Origin: Streptomyces diacarni
GTDB lineage: Bacteria > Actinomycetota > Actinomycetes > Streptomycetales > Streptomycetaceae
Direction: 5' to 3'
Assembly: GCF_003323715.1 (NCBI RefSeq)
Contig: NZ_QOIN01000046.1
Coordinates: forward strand, 186,001-250,000
Length of the DNA: 64,000 nt
Shown in pieces: positions 52,892 through 61,856 of this stretch (positions are counted from its first letter, which is position 1; every line of letters begins with the position of its first letter). Below the pieces are notes generated by a model that was not told the origin of the DNA, made no database searches, and saw only the letters and a list, made by a program, of their open reading frames with translations. The position numbers were made by a program, and so were the translations under genes.

Positions 52892-53497
52892 ATGAGCCGT
52901 TGGAATGAGCTGACCGGGGAGACGTCCGGAAGCGACTACGCCGCACGGTTCGCGGCGCTGAGCCGTAGCGGGAAGGACGTGCACGGTGAGGCGCGGTTCT
53001 GTGCGGCTCTCGTGCCGGCCGGGGCGCGGGTGCTGGACGCCGGGTGCGGTACCGGGCGGGTGATGATCCGTCTGGCGGAGCTCGGGTACGACTGTGTCGG
53101 AGTGGACCGCGACGCGTCGATGCTGGCCGTGGCGAGGGAGCAGGCGCCGAGCCTGCCCTGGTTCTCACACGACTTGACGGAGTTCCAGCCGGACCGGCTC
53201 GGCATCGCGGCGGACTTCGACCTGGTGATCGCCGCAGGCAACATCTTCCCCTTGCTCGCCACCGGCACCGAGGCCACGGTGGTCGAGCGCCTGGCCACGG
53301 CGCTGCGGCCGGGTGGTCTGCTGGTCGCCGGCTTCGGCTTGGACGCGGCGCACCTGCCTGTGCCGCCCAGCATCACGCTGCCCGAGTACGACGACTACTG
53401 CGCCGCGGCCGGTCTCGCCCTCGTCGACCGCTTCGCCACCTGGGACGCCGACCCGTACGAGGGCGGCGGCTATGCCGTCAGCGTCCACCGCAGGTGA
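52892..53497 (+). CDS. Class I SAM-dependent methyltransferase
   Basis: The 201-residue protein is read from ATG 52892. The frame is open upstream, but the family normally begins near MSRWNELTGETSGSDYAARFAALSRSGKDVHGEA. Motif I is ARVLDAGCGTGRVMIRLAELGYD, followed by GVDRDASMLAVAREQAP, DFDLVIAAGNIFPLL and LRPGGLLVAGFGLDAAH. It is a small cytoplasmic methyltransferase of unknown substrate. The C-terminus DRFATWDADPYEGGGYAVSVHRR is common in a group of actinomycete proteins of this size. No operon partner is obvious; the MFS gene begins 200 bases downstream beyond a hairpin. Confidence 0.85.
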   Translation: MSRWNELTGETSGSDYAARFAALSRSGKDVHGEARFCAALVPAGARVLDAGCGTGRVMIRLAELGYDCVGVDRDASMLAVAREQAPSLPWFSHDLTEFQPDRLGIAADFDLVIAAGNIFPLLATGTEATVVERLATALRPGGLLVAGFGLDAAHLPVPPSITLPEYDDYCAAAGLALVDRFATWDADPYEGGGYAVSVHRR

Positions 53498-53651
53498 GGC
53501 CTGTGCGGCGCATGTGATCCAGCACGGCGGGCCGGCGGGACCTTTCCGGGGGCCGTCGCTTGCGGCCCCGTGGGGCCTCCGGGGCCGGTTTCCGCTCGGA
53601 TGAGCCGGGGGCCGGCCGGCGGCGCCGCCCTCCGCACGCCGGCCGCACAGG

Positions 53652-53677
53652 CCCCGGCGTGCGCGTGCGTGCCGGGG
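53652..53677 (+). terminator. Hairpin before the MFS gene
   Basis: CCCCGGC (53652-53658) pairs with GCCGGGG (53671-53677); the loop is an alternating GTGCGCGTGCGT. It could end the methyltransferase transcript or act in the MFS leader, whose start codon is 24 bases further. Confidence 0.5.
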
Positions 53678-53700
53678 AAATTCATGGTGTTCTGAGACGT

Positions 53701-55218
53701 ATGTCCCATTCGCGGGTGCAGACGAGTGAAGGCGAGGCACGCGGCGTCGCCGACTCGCACCGGTGGTGGGCGCTTCTCGTCATCGGGCTCGCGCAGCTCA
53801 TGGTCGTGCTCGACGCGACGATCGTGAACGTCGCGCTGCCCTCGGCGCAGCGCGCGCTGGGCATGTCCGACAACAACCGCCAGTGGGTCATCACCGCCTA
53901 CACGCTGGCCTTCGGCGGGCTCCTGCTGCTCGGTGGACGCGTGGCGGACCTGGTGGGGCGCAAACGCACCTTCATCATCGGCCTGATCGGCTTCGCCGTC
54001 GCCTCCGGGGTCGGCGGCGCCGCGGGCAGCTCCGGGATGCTCTTCGCAGCCCGCGCTGCGCAGGGTGCTTTCGCCGCGCTGCTGGCACCGTCCGCGCTGT
54101 CCCTGCTCTCGACGACGTTCACCGACCCCAAGGAGCGGAGCAAGGCGTTCGGTGTGTACGGCGCCATCGCCGGTGCGGGCGCGGCCATCGGACTGCTGCT
54201 GGGCGGAGTGCTGACCGAATACCTGGACTGGCGCTGGTGCCTGTACGTCAACGTGCTGTTCGCGGGGCTCACGCTCCTGGGCGCCCTGACGCTCCTCCAC
54301 GACCGGCCGGGGCATCAGGAGGCGCGCCTCGACCTTCCCGGAGCCGTCCTTGGCTGCGGAGGCCTGATCGCCCTCGTCTACGGCGTGAGCGAGGCCGAAC
54401 CGCGCGGATGGGACGACGCGGTCGTACTCGGATTGCTGTGCGGCAGCGCACTGCTGCTGGCGCTGTTCGTGCTGTGGCAGCGCCGCGCCCGCACTCCGCT
54501 GCTGCCGCTCCACATCGTCAAGGACCGCAACCGCGCGGGCAGCTTCCTCACGATGGGACTCGCCACCCTCGGCATGTTCGGGGTGTTCCTCTTCCTGACC
54601 TACTACATGCAGGGCATCCTGGGGTACTCACCGCTGCGCACCGGGCTTGCCTACCTGCCGATCAGCGGAGCGATCATCCTCGGCTCCACGCAGGTCTCGG
54701 CGCGGCTGCTGCCCCACGTACCGCCGCGGCTGCTGATGGCGCCCGGCATGCTGCTGGCGGCGGCCGGCATGGCAGTGCTCACCCAGCTCGAGACCGACTC
54801 GTCGTACGTGAGTCACCTGCTGCCCGCGGAGCTGTTGTTCGGCTTCGGGCTCGGCTGCGCCTTCATGCCGGTCATCTCGACGGCGACCCAGGGCGTGGCC
54901 GCGCACGATTCGGGGGTCACCTCGGCCACCGTCAACACCGCGCAGCAGGTGGGCGGGTCGATCGGCACCGCACTGCTCAACACCGTGGCGACCAGCATCA
55001 CCAACACCTACGTGCACGATCATCTGCGCGACCCGAAGATGCGGCGGGCGGTGGTCCGCGACGGGGTGGTGCACGGTTTCACCGCCGCGACGTGGGTGGC
55101 GATGGCCGTGATGTTGCTCGGTGCGGTGCTGGCAGCGGTCCTCGTCACCACGAAGCCGATCAAACCCGAGACGGCCGATGCCGGTGCTCCGGCGCCGGGG
55201 GCGGGAAGCGGCGGGTGA
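53701..55218 (+). CDS. DHA2-family MFS multidrug exporter
   Basis: The 505-residue protein is read from ATG 53701. It begins with a short polar stretch and WWALLVIGLAQLMVVLDATIVNVALPSAQRALGMS, typical of 14-helix drug:proton antiporters. Motif A is LLGGRVADLVGRKRTF, and motif C-like Gly-rich helices follow (GAIAGAGAAIGLLLGGVLTEYLDWRWCLYVNV). The C-terminus ends in an Ala/Gly-rich tail after the last helix (VLLGAVLAAVLVTTKPIKPE). It expels hydrophobic toxic compounds. No regulator adjoins it, so its link to the prodiginine cluster 8 kb away is only positional. Confidence 0.92.
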   Translation: MSHSRVQTSEGEARGVADSHRWWALLVIGLAQLMVVLDATIVNVALPSAQRALGMSDNNRQWVITAYTLAFGGLLLLGGRVADLVGRKRTFIIGLIGFAVASGVGGAAGSSGMLFAARAAQGAFAALLAPSALSLLSTTFTDPKERSKAFGVYGAIAGAGAAIGLLLGGVLTEYLDWRWCLYVNVLFAGLTLLGALTLLHDRPGHQEARLDLPGAVLGCGGLIALVYGVSEAEPRGWDDAVVLGLLCGSALLLALFVLWQRRARTPLLPLHIVKDRNRAGSFLTMGLATLGMFGVFLFLTYYMQGILGYSPLRTGLAYLPISGAIILGSTQVSARLLPHVPPRLLMAPGMLLAAAGMAVLTQLETDSSYVSHLLPAELLFGFGLGCAFMPVISTATQGVAAHDSGVTSATVNTAQQVGGSIGTALLNTVATSITNTYVHDHLRDPKMRRAVVRDGVVHGFTAATWVAMAVMLLGAVLAAVLVTTKPIKPETADAGAPAPGAGSGG

Positions 55219-55594
55219 CGAGCGACCGGGGGTATGACGGCCGGCGCGGCAGCCGTGCCGCGGCGGGCGCCCGCCCGCGCCATGTCAGCGCACCGTCGGG
55301 AGGCCACGCGCTGCTCAGCGCGGTGGGCCGAGGCAGGGAGCGTTCGGTTAGTCTGGCTGTGCCGGGCAGTCCTGGGCAGGACACCGAGCCTGGAGGTACC
55401 AGGCGCGACGGCACTCCGCGTCGGTATCGGTCACCGGTACCGCCCCGGCGCGGACGCGGGAGCGGGGCCGTGCGGCAGAGCGGACATGGAGGCCGGACTC
55501 GTGACCCTCGCGGGGCCGCTGAGGCGGGAATCGCGGAACCGGGCAGCGGTGGCGCGGGAAGCAGACCACGGCCCGGTGTCGAGGGCGAGGCACC
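55219..55594. other. Intergenic stretch before the DedA-like gene
   Basis: About 375 bases, very GC-rich. No open frame has convincing codon bias. A weak promoter may lie near TTAGTC (55348), but nothing is certain. Confidence 0.45.
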
Positions 55595-56077
55595 GTGGAT
55601 GAGATCGCGCTCACGGCCGCCGGTCTCTACGCCATCGTGCTGTTGCGGGCCGGCGGGACGTTCGCCGTCGGATGGCTCGCCGCTGCCGGCAGCAGGCGCA
55701 GCAGGTTCGCCGAGCGTATGTCCTCCGCCAGGTTTCGGCGCGTCGAACGGGCGGTCCAGCGGTGGGGTGCGCCGGTGGTGGCCGTCTCCTTCCTGACCGT
55801 GGGGTTCCAGACCGCTGCCAACTTCTTCGCGGGAAGCATGCGCATGCCCTTGCCGCGCTACCTGCCCGCGCTGTTCGTCGGCGGAGCGGGATGGGCGCTG
55901 CTGTACGCGACCGTGGGGCTCGGCGCGCTCGAAGTGCTGACACGGTTGTCCGCCCAGCGGACGGCGTTCGGTGTGGCCGCGGTCGCCGTTCTTCTTCTCA
56001 CGGTCTGCGGCGCGGTGGTGTTCCGCCGCAGACGGGCCGCTGCGGCGCCCCGCGACACCCCGGCAACGAAATCGTGA
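55595..56077 (+). CDS. Small DedA/VTT-like membrane protein
   Basis: The 160-residue protein starts at GTG 55595 with GAGGGCGAGG upstream. Four hydrophobic stretches are visible: ALTAAGLYAIVLLRAGGTFAVGWLA, APVVAVSFLTVGFQTAANFFAG, YLPALFVGGAGWALLYATVGLGAL and AFGVAAVAVLLLTVCGAVVF. The section RFRRVERAVQRWGAPVVAVSFLTVGFQTAANFFAGSMRMPLPRYL has the layout of DedA/VTT-domain proteins (re-entrant helix followed by Arg and Pro), though shorter than usual. DedA proteins are lipid scramblases or transporters. The polar C-terminus is cytoplasmic. The family call is moderate. Confidence 0.68.
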   Translation: MDEIALTAAGLYAIVLLRAGGTFAVGWLAAAGSRRSRFAERMSSARFRRVERAVQRWGAPVVAVSFLTVGFQTAANFFAGSMRMPLPRYLPALFVGGAGWALLYATVGLGALEVLTRLSAQRTAFGVAAVAVLLLTVCGAVVFRRRRAAAAPRDTPATKS

Positions 56078-56310
56078 AGCGAGCGTCCGCCGCCGCGCCG
56101 TGCTCCGGGCCGCCCCCAGCCCCCGCCCGCGCATCCGTCCCTCCGCCGGTCCTCCGGCCCTTGCGGACCGGGGAGTGCGGGCGGCCGACGCCAGGCCGAC
56201 CGCGAGTCGCACGCTGATCCCCCGGCCCTCACCGGTGGGCGGGGGCCGGGGGAGCGCTGCCGCGCCGGGTGGGCGGGGAGCCGCTGCGGGACGGGGCAGG
56301 GAGCTGCCCG

Positions 56311-57501
56311 TCAGTGTGTCGCGGTCACGCCCGCGAGCTCGTTCGGCTTCTCGGGGAACGTGCCGGTCGCCTTCTTCTTCCCGGACTCGAGGTCCACCGC
56401 GTGGATCTTCTTGTTCTCGGGGTCCGTGACGAACGCCGTACCGCCGCGTACGAAGATCTCGGGGCGCGCCTGCTGCCAGTCCATGGGCTCGCTCCACTTT
56501 CCCAGAACCGGGATGGACCTGGTCACCTTGCCGGCCTCGGGGGCGATGACATGGATCTTCCCGTCCGTGCCCAGTACCAGAGCCTCGCCCTGCGGGCCGC
56601 GCGCCAGCGACTTGAAGGTGTAGCTGGTTCCCAGGTCCACGAGCTTCATCTTGCCCGTCGCGGTGTTGATCAGCGAGACCTTCTCGGGGCGTTCGAGCTC
56701 GGCTTCGGGGTCCTGCTTGTAGTCGCCGAGGACGACGGCGGAGTCCTCGTGCCCCTTCTGGTTGCCGATCCGTCCGTACTCGGTGGGGCTGTCGACCTTG
56801 GTGATCTCGTGGTCCTTGTAGACGAGAACGCCGTCCTCGCAGCCGACGACCACCGCCTCGTCCTTCGCGGTCGCCTCGCCGTGCACCTCGGGGCACTTCT
56901 CGTTCCGCGTGATCTCCTTACCGTTCTTGTCGGCGACGACGATGCCTTTGCGCTCCTTCGCGGTGCCGAGGGTGGAGACGAACTCGCCGTTCTTCAGCTT
57001 GATCGCGACCCCGTGGTGGGGGTGGGGCGAGGTGTGGGTCTCGGTCTCGGGTTTCGTCTCGCCGAGGTCGGCCGGATCGAGCACGGTCGCTTTCCCTGTG
57101 CCGTCGGTGAACAGGACCGTGTGTCCGGCGTGCAGGACGACGTGACCGGGCTCCGCACCCTTGAACAGTGTGGCGGTCATCTTCTGGCGGCTCGCGTCGA
57201 GAACCCGGAACCCCCGGGAGGTCGACACCATGATGTGCTTGTCGTCCCCGGCCGGGTTCACCCGGTTGTAGCCGGGAAGCGGAACGTCCCCGGCTATCTT
57301 CAGGGTCTTGCCGTCCAGTACGTAGATCCCGCCGTCGTGAGTGGCGACGAGCGGCTGCCTGACGGTTGCGGCAGCGGGCTTCTCGGATGTTTTCGCAGAA
57401 GCCTCGTCCGTATCCTCTGAGCCGCACGCCGTGACGACGGCTGAGAGGGCGAGGAGAGCGGAAACGGCAGCGGCTCTCTTCGTGCGGGACGTGGTGGGCA
57501 T
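56311..57501 (-). CDS. AztD-like zinc-metallochaperone lipoprotein
   Basis: The 396-residue protein starts at ATG 57501 (GAAGGG upstream). It has a lipoprotein signal with lipobox VTAC (SALLALSAVVTACGSE) and a beta-propeller body of repeats such as HDGGIYVLDGKTLKI, KHIMVSTSRGFRVLDA, GHVVLHAGHTVLFTDG, and a His-rich HTSPHPHHGVAIKL loop suited to zinc binding. AztD passes zinc to the solute-binding protein AztC at the outer face of the membrane. A second AztD-like gene lies 1 kb upstream in the same orientation, on the other side of aztC, so this locus has two paralogues. Just upstream, GTGTCCG units are repeated at 57518-57540. Confidence 0.83.
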   Translation of the reverse strand: MPTTSRTKRAAAVSALLALSAVVTACGSEDTDEASAKTSEKPAAATVRQPLVATHDGGIYVLDGKTLKIAGDVPLPGYNRVNPAGDDKHIMVSTSRGFRVLDASRQKMTATLFKGAEPGHVVLHAGHTVLFTDGTGKATVLDPADLGETKPETETHTSPHPHHGVAIKLKNGEFVSTLGTAKERKGIVVADKNGKEITRNEKCPEVHGEATAKDEAVVVGCEDGVLVYKDHEITKVDSPTEYGRIGNQKGHEDSAVVLGDYKQDPEAELERPEKVSLINTATGKMKLVDLGTSYTFKSLARGPQGEALVLGTDGKIHVIAPEAGKVTRSIPVLGKWSEPMDWQQARPEIFVRGGTAFVTDPENKKIHAVDLESGKKKATGTFPEKPNELAGVTATH

Positions 57502-57615
57502 GGGTGATTTCCCTTCTTCGTGTCCGGTGTCCGGTGTCGGGTCTCGTGGTGTCCCGGGGTCGGGCGCCCGGGTCCTGGTCGCGGTAGGCGGGCCGGTGCG
57601 GCGCCGGAGGGGTGG

Positions 57616-58566
57616 TCAGGACCGCGTGAGCCCGCGTTCGATGGCCTTGCTGTTGGCGCGCATCATCTGGAGGTAGGTGGCGGCGCCCTTGCCCTTCTCC
57701 GTCAGCGATTCGGAGAACAGCGGCACCACGGCGACGTCGACATGGCTCTCCCGTTTGAGGACGCGCGCCAGGCGGTCGGGCTGCGAGGAGTCGACGAAGA
57801 TGGCCTTGACGCCCGTCCTGTCGATCGTCGTGGCCAGGGACTTCATGTCAGCCGCGCTGGGTGAGGCCAAGGTGGTGCCACTCGGAATCACCGCGCCCAC
57901 GACCTGGAAACGGAACCGGTGGGCCAGGTATCCGAAGACGTGGTGGTTGGTCACCAGCTTGCGTCGTTCCTTCGGTATGGCGGCGAAGCGCTCCTTCATC
58001 CGTGCGCTCAGGCGCCGTACCTTGTCCCCGTACTCGGTGGTCTGCGCAGCGATGGCCTTCTTGTCGACGCCGTCGACTTCCCCGGCCACCTTCTCGCCGA
58101 TGAGCCGGACAGCTTTCCGCACCCTGTAGGGGTCGGTCCAGAAGTGCGGATCAGGCCGGCCCGCTGTCTCGTCGGACTTGTACGTGAGAGGGTCGACCGC
58201 CTTGCCGACACCGAGCGTGGGCACTCCCGAGTCCCGGGCGGCCGAGACGTGGCGCAGCACGTTCTCCTCCAGGCCCAGGCCGTTGTAGACGACCAGATCC
58301 GCGCTCTCGATCTCGGCGGCCTCGGCTGCCGAGACGCCGAAGGAATGGGGGTCCGCGTTCGGCTTCATGAGCACTTTCACCTCGGCCTCGCCGCCGACGA
58401 TCTGCCGGGTGATGTCGCCCAGGATGTTGGTGGTGACCACCACGGTGGGCCGTTCGTCCGCCCGCCCGGAGCACCCCGTCACGCCGGCGAACACGGCGCA
58501 GACCAGCAGGACGAGAAGCGGCACCGCACAGCGGCGGGGCAGCGCAGGGTGGTCGCCGGCGCTCAC
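57616..58566 (-). CDS. aztC: AztC-type zinc ABC transporter substrate-binding lipoprotein
   Basis: The 316-residue protein starts at GTG 58566, overlapping the stop of the preceding gene (GTGA). The lipobox is VTGC (LLVLLVCAVFAGVTGCSGR). Cluster A-I metal-binding features follow: VVVTTNILGDITRQIVGGEAEVKVLMKPNADPHSFGVSAAEAAEIESADLVVYNGLGLEENV, PHFWTDPYRVRKAVRLI, KLVTNHHVFGYLAHRFRFQVVG and FVDSSQPDRLARVL; His residues in DPHSF, PHFW and NHHVFGYLAH are candidate zinc ligands. There is no long His-rich loop, as in AztC proteins that obtain zinc from AztD. It delivers zinc to AztB. Confidence 0.9.
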   Translation of the reverse strand: MSAGDHPALPRRCAVPLLVLLVCAVFAGVTGCSGRADERPTVVVTTNILGDITRQIVGGEAEVKVLMKPNADPHSFGVSAAEAAEIESADLVVYNGLGLEENVLRHVSAARDSGVPTLGVGKAVDPLTYKSDETAGRPDPHFWTDPYRVRKAVRLIGEKVAGEVDGVDKKAIAAQTTEYGDKVRRLSARMKERFAAIPKERRKLVTNHHVFGYLAHRFRFQVVGAVIPSGTTLASPSAADMKSLATTIDRTGVKAIFVDSSQPDRLARVLKRESHVDVAVVPLFSESLTEKGKGAATYLQMMRANSKAIERGLTRS

Positions 58567-59798
58567 CGTCCCGTCTCCACCATGACGGAGGGTGCGACGT
58601 CCACGGAGAAGGAGCGCGCCTTGCGGAGGCCGTCGTTGTAGTCGATCTCGTAGACCTTCTTCGCGGCCACGTCGTTGACGTAGGCGCGGTTCGAGTCGAC
58701 CTCGATCACCGGCCGGCGAGCGTCGCCATCCGCGCTCCTGGAGAGGAGCTTCTTGCCGGCGATCTGCTTGCCGCTGGATATCTCGTACGACGTGAGTGTG
58801 CCGGAGTCGTCCAGGGTCAAAAGTGGCGTTCCCTCTCCGGCGCTGTTCACGGCTGCCACCGGACCGGTTTCGACCAGTTTCCACTCACGGTCTGGAACAT
58901 CGAGCACCCATACGCCCCTGTCGCCCGCCTTGGCCGTCAGCGTGGAGCCGAGGGATCTGTGCCGGAAGGAGGTGGGGCGTTCCTTGTCGGGGACGCTCCG
59001 GCCGAAGGGAATCTTCTCGCCGTGGGGCTTCCCCTTCTTCTCGGAGACGAACAGCGCGCCGTCGGCACATCCGAAGACGGCACCGGTGCGGGTCACCGCC
59101 GCACCGCGGAGGTCCGGGCATGTCTCGCGCAGGGTGGTCTTCTTCTTGCCGTGCCGGTCACGTACCTCCACCACGGTTCTTCCGCCGGGCCCGGCGGCGG
59201 GAACGAGTGCGGCGTCCTCGAGGGGGACGACGGGGCCCGCGGCGGGCTTGCCGAGGGTCGCGGTCGTCTTGATGCGTCCCTTCTCCAGTTGCGCGTGGTC
59301 CAGTAGTTCGGTCCTGCCGCCGGCGAAGGTGACCGCCGTGAGTGAGGGGCTGCTGTGCACGTGTTCCGGCTTCTTTCCCCGCAGAGTGCCGATCTCGCGC
59401 GTCTTGGCGCGGTAGTAGTGCACGTGGTCGCCGTGGTCGACCATCCAGGCGCCGCTGTCGAAGATCTTCGTGCCGCTGCCGGAGGCGGCGTAGGCGAACC
59501 GGCCGTCGGTGAGCAGGCGGGCGCCCTCGGGCATGCGGCCCAGCGGCCTGGTCTTCTCCTCGATGAGGTCGAGCATCTGAAGGGTGCCGCTCGCGCTGTC
59601 GCCGAGTACGAGACGGGACTGCTGTTCCGCGGCCTCCTGTGCTCCCGGGACGTAGCCGTGCGGTGTCGAGGAGGACGAGGGCTTCGTGTCGCTCTTCCCG
59701 CCTGTCCCTTCGTCGCTGTCGGCACAGCCCAGGAGCAGGAGCCCCAGCGTCAGGGACGCCGCGGAAGCAGTCGCGGCCTTCTTGTGGTTCCAGGTCAT
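58563..59798 (-). CDS. aztD: AztD zinc metallochaperone
   Basis: The 411-residue protein starts at ATG 59798 with GAAGGGA upstream. It has a lipoprotein signal (SLTLGLLLLGCADSD, lipobox LLGC), a Ser/Thr linker and a beta-propeller. The motif WMVDHGDHVHYYRAKTREIG with three His is the zinc-binding signature of AztD; HVHSSPSLTAVTFAGGRTELLDHAQ follows. It acts outside the membrane, chaperoning zinc to AztC, whose gene overlaps its end. It stands between aztB and aztC in the leftward azt operon. Confidence 0.87.
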   Translation of the reverse strand: MTWNHKKAATASAASLTLGLLLLGCADSDEGTGGKSDTKPSSSSTPHGYVPGAQEAAEQQSRLVLGDSASGTLQMLDLIEEKTRPLGRMPEGARLLTDGRFAYAASGSGTKIFDSGAWMVDHGDHVHYYRAKTREIGTLRGKKPEHVHSSPSLTAVTFAGGRTELLDHAQLEKGRIKTTATLGKPAAGPVVPLEDAALVPAAGPGGRTVVEVRDRHGKKKTTLRETCPDLRGAAVTRTGAVFGCADGALFVSEKKGKPHGEKIPFGRSVPDKERPTSFRHRSLGSTLTAKAGDRGVWVLDVPDREWKLVETGPVAAVNSAGEGTPLLTLDDSGTLTSYEISSGKQIAGKKLLSRSADGDARRPVIEVDSNRAYVNDVAAKKVYEIDYNDGLRKARSFSVDVAPSVMVETGR

Positions 59799-59818
59799 GA
59801 CCGGTGTTCGTGGTCCCT

Positions 59819-60673
59819 TCACGTTTCGAGTGCGGGAAGAGGCCGCGCGTCCTTGGACCGGCGCCGTCTCAGCCCCGCGGCGGATGCGGAGAGGAAGAAG
59901 AGCACAACGGCGACGGCGGCGATCGTCGCTCCTGCCGCTGTGCGCAGATGCCAGGACAGCAGCAGACCGGCGAAGGTCGCCGTCATGCCGAACAGCGCGG
60001 CACCGCACATGACCACCGGCACCCGGCGCGCCCACGGCAACGCCGCCGCAGGCGGGGCGATCAGCAGCCCGAACACCAGCAGGGTGCCCACCACGTGGAA
60101 GGACGTGACGATGGCGAGAGTCACGAGCCCCAGCAGCGCCGCGTGCGCCAGGCGGGGACGCAGCCCGAGGGTGTGGGCCTTCCGCTCGTCGACGACGAGG
60201 GCCAGGAAGGACCGGTAGCCCAGCACGGAGACGAGCGTGGCCGCGCACAGCGCGACGGTGAGGTTCACCAAGTCCTGTTCGCGCACCGCCAGAACGTCTC
60301 CGAAGAGGAACCCGGTGAGGTCGACGGCGAATGACTGGGATCGCGAGACGATGATCACGCCGAGCGACAGCATCCCCACGAAGAGCAAGCCGATGCCCGT
60401 GTCCTGCGAGAGCCGACGCGAACGCCCCAGGACCGTCACGCCGCAGGCCATCACACCGGCGCTGACGGCGGCGCCGACCAGCAGACTGCTGCCGTGGAGC
60501 GAGGCGAGGGCCACCCCGGGAAGCATGCCGTGCGACATCGCGTCGCCGAGAAAGGTCATGCCTCGCAGCACGACCCACGTTCCCGTGGTGGCGCAGATCA
60601 AGGAGACCAGGATGCCGCTCCACAGGGCCCGCTGGACGAAGGCCACTTCGTACGGGCCGGTCAACCACTCCAT
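59819..60673 (-). CDS. aztB: AztB zinc ABC transporter permease
   Basis: The 284-residue membrane protein is read from ATG 60673 (MEWLTGPYEVAFVQRALWSG), the usual family start. An ATG at 60706 is in frame but lies over the Zur-like box. Eight or so hydrophobic segments and motifs of the ZnuB/MntB permease family are present (LICATTGTWVVLRGMTFLGDAMSHGMLPGVALASL, TGIGLLFVGMLSLGVIIVSRS, SFHVVGTLLVFGLLIAPPAAALPWARRVPVVM). It forms the zinc channel with AztA as ATPase. The short 5' leader has no strong ribosome site. Confidence 0.9.
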   Translation of the reverse strand: MEWLTGPYEVAFVQRALWSGILVSLICATTGTWVVLRGMTFLGDAMSHGMLPGVALASLHGSSLLVGAAVSAGVMACGVTVLGRSRRLSQDTGIGLLFVGMLSLGVIIVSRSQSFAVDLTGFLFGDVLAVREQDLVNLTVALCAATLVSVLGYRSFLALVVDERKAHTLGLRPRLAHAALLGLVTLAIVTSFHVVGTLLVFGLLIAPPAAALPWARRVPVVMCGAALFGMTATFAGLLLSWHLRTAAGATIAAVAVVLFFLSASAAGLRRRRSKDARPLPALET

Positions 60674-60690
60674 GGCTCGGCAGACTATAT

Positions 60691-60705
60691 TGAAAACGAT
60701 TTTCA
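60691..60705. promoter_or_regulatory. Zur-like box in the azt divergent promoter
   Basis: TGAAAA-CGA-TTTTCA at 60691-60705 is a perfect 6+6 palindrome, very AT-rich for this genome and close to the core of actinobacterial Zur boxes. It lies between divergent aztB and aztA, 17 and 28 bases from the two start codons, so zinc-loaded Zur would repress both directions. Confidence 0.82.
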
Positions 60706-60733
60706 TGGCAACTTATGTGAAGGGCATGCTTCC

Positions 60734-61420
60734 GTGACCACCTGCGAGGTCTCGCTCCGCAACGTCGCCGCCGGGTACGCCCGCCGGCCGGTCCTGCGCC
60801 AACTCACCGCATCGATACCGACATCGGCGACCACAGCTGTCGTGGGACCGAACGGCTCGGGAAAGTCGACCCTGCTGAGCGTGCTGGCCGGCGTGCACCC
60901 GCCCACCGCCGGCACCATCGAGCGGCGCCGCTCATCCCGCCCGTGCTTCGTCGTCCAGCGCAGCGCCGTGTCCGACACGCTGCCGCTCACCGTCCGCGAG
61001 ACGGTCTCGATGGGCCGCTGGGCCCACCGGGGCCCCTGGCGACGGCTCACCGCCGAGGACCGCGGAGTCGTCGACCACAGCATGGGCCGACTCGGCGTGC
61101 GCGAACTGGCCTCCCGGCAACTCGGCGAGCTGTCGGGAGGCCAGCGGCAACGGGTCCTCGTGGCCCAAGGGCTGGCGCAGGAGGCAGACCTCATCCTGCT
61201 GGACGAGCCCACCACGGGCCTGGACGTGGCCGCCCGGGAGAGCATCGCGAGCGTGATGCGCGACGTCGCGGCCGACGGGATGGCAGTGGTCCACGCGACA
61301 CATGACCTGGCCGCGGCCAAGGAGTCCGATCACTGCCTGCTGCTTGTGGACGGCAGGCTGATCGGGGAAGGGAAACCGCGCGACGTACTCACCGACAGCG
61401 CACTGCGCGAAGTCTGGTGA
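60734..61420 (+). CDS. aztA: AztA zinc ABC transporter ATP-binding protein
   Basis: The 228-residue protein starts at GTG 60734 (GAAGGG at 60718); the upstream ATG at 60705 is out of frame and stops at once. Walker A is VVGPNGSGKSTLLSVLAG, the signature LGELSGGQRQRVLVAQGL, Walker B LILLDEPTTGLD, and the H-loop VVHATHDLAAA. It energises AztB for zinc import. It is divergent from the rest of the locus and shares the Zur-like box. Confidence 0.92.
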   Translation: MTTCEVSLRNVAAGYARRPVLRQLTASIPTSATTAVVGPNGSGKSTLLSVLAGVHPPTAGTIERRRSSRPCFVVQRSAVSDTLPLTVRETVSMGRWAHRGPWRRLTAEDRGVVDHSMGRLGVRELASRQLGELSGGQRQRVLVAQGLAQEADLILLDEPTTGLDVAARESIASVMRDVAADGMAVVHATHDLAAAKESDHCLLLVDGRLIGEGKPRDVLTDSALREVW

Positions 61421-61707
61421 CTGCGCTGAACGCTTCTCCGCTGGTTCGCCGAGGCGGCGAGTGATCTGCCGAGGCGACGGGGGCAGACCTTGAGGGGGCA
61501 GGCTGTGCCGGCGGCGGCGGACCGGCCGCCCAGCCCGCCGGACCGCCGCTTCGACAGGCAGAGGTTACGTGGCCGCACCTGCCGGCCCCGGCCCTCACAC
61601 GCTCCGCCGCCCGAGGTTGCCGTGCCGGCCTGGGCGGCTACCGCGACGGCGAGCCCGGTCCCGGCCGCCACCGGGGACGCCGGAGAGCAGCCGGTCTTCG
61701 AGGGGAC
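61421..61707. other. Intergenic stretch after aztA
   Basis: No gene with credible codon bias. TCTGCC (61465-61470) with GGCAGA (61482-61487) is a weak terminator candidate for aztA. A palindrome GGGGACGTCCCC lies at 61702-61713 at the edge of the duplicated promoter module. Confidence 0.45.
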
Positions 61708-61779
61708 GTCCCCCGTGCGAGCCACACGCAGGTGTCCACCGTGGGGTGACGCATCCGGGGAGCCGGATTCGTAGCGTTC
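61708..61779 (+). repeat. Promoter module, copy 1 (upstream of lipoprotein hydrolase)
   Basis: The element contains a 25-base stretch beginning GTCCCCCGTGCGAGC, then TGTCCACCG (61733-61741), TGACGC (61747-61752), and GGATTCGTAGCGTTC (61765-61779). A second copy at 62914-62994 repeats these blocks with the last three at identical spacing. Since both copies precede a gene, this looks like a shared promoter/operator; TAGCGT (61772-61777) could be the -10. Confidence 0.7.
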
Positions 61780-61856
61780 GGAGAGCCGCGGCGTTCCGGT
61801 CGCGGACGGGTGCGTGGCCTCGGGGCCCGCCCGCGTTTCATCTCGGGAGCGATCTT

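Noticed and set aside
61490..61774. A 94-codon plus-strand frame before the lipoprotein hydrolase
   Set aside because: It has no ribosome site, the composition is Pro/Arg-rich and it overlaps the duplicated promoter module.
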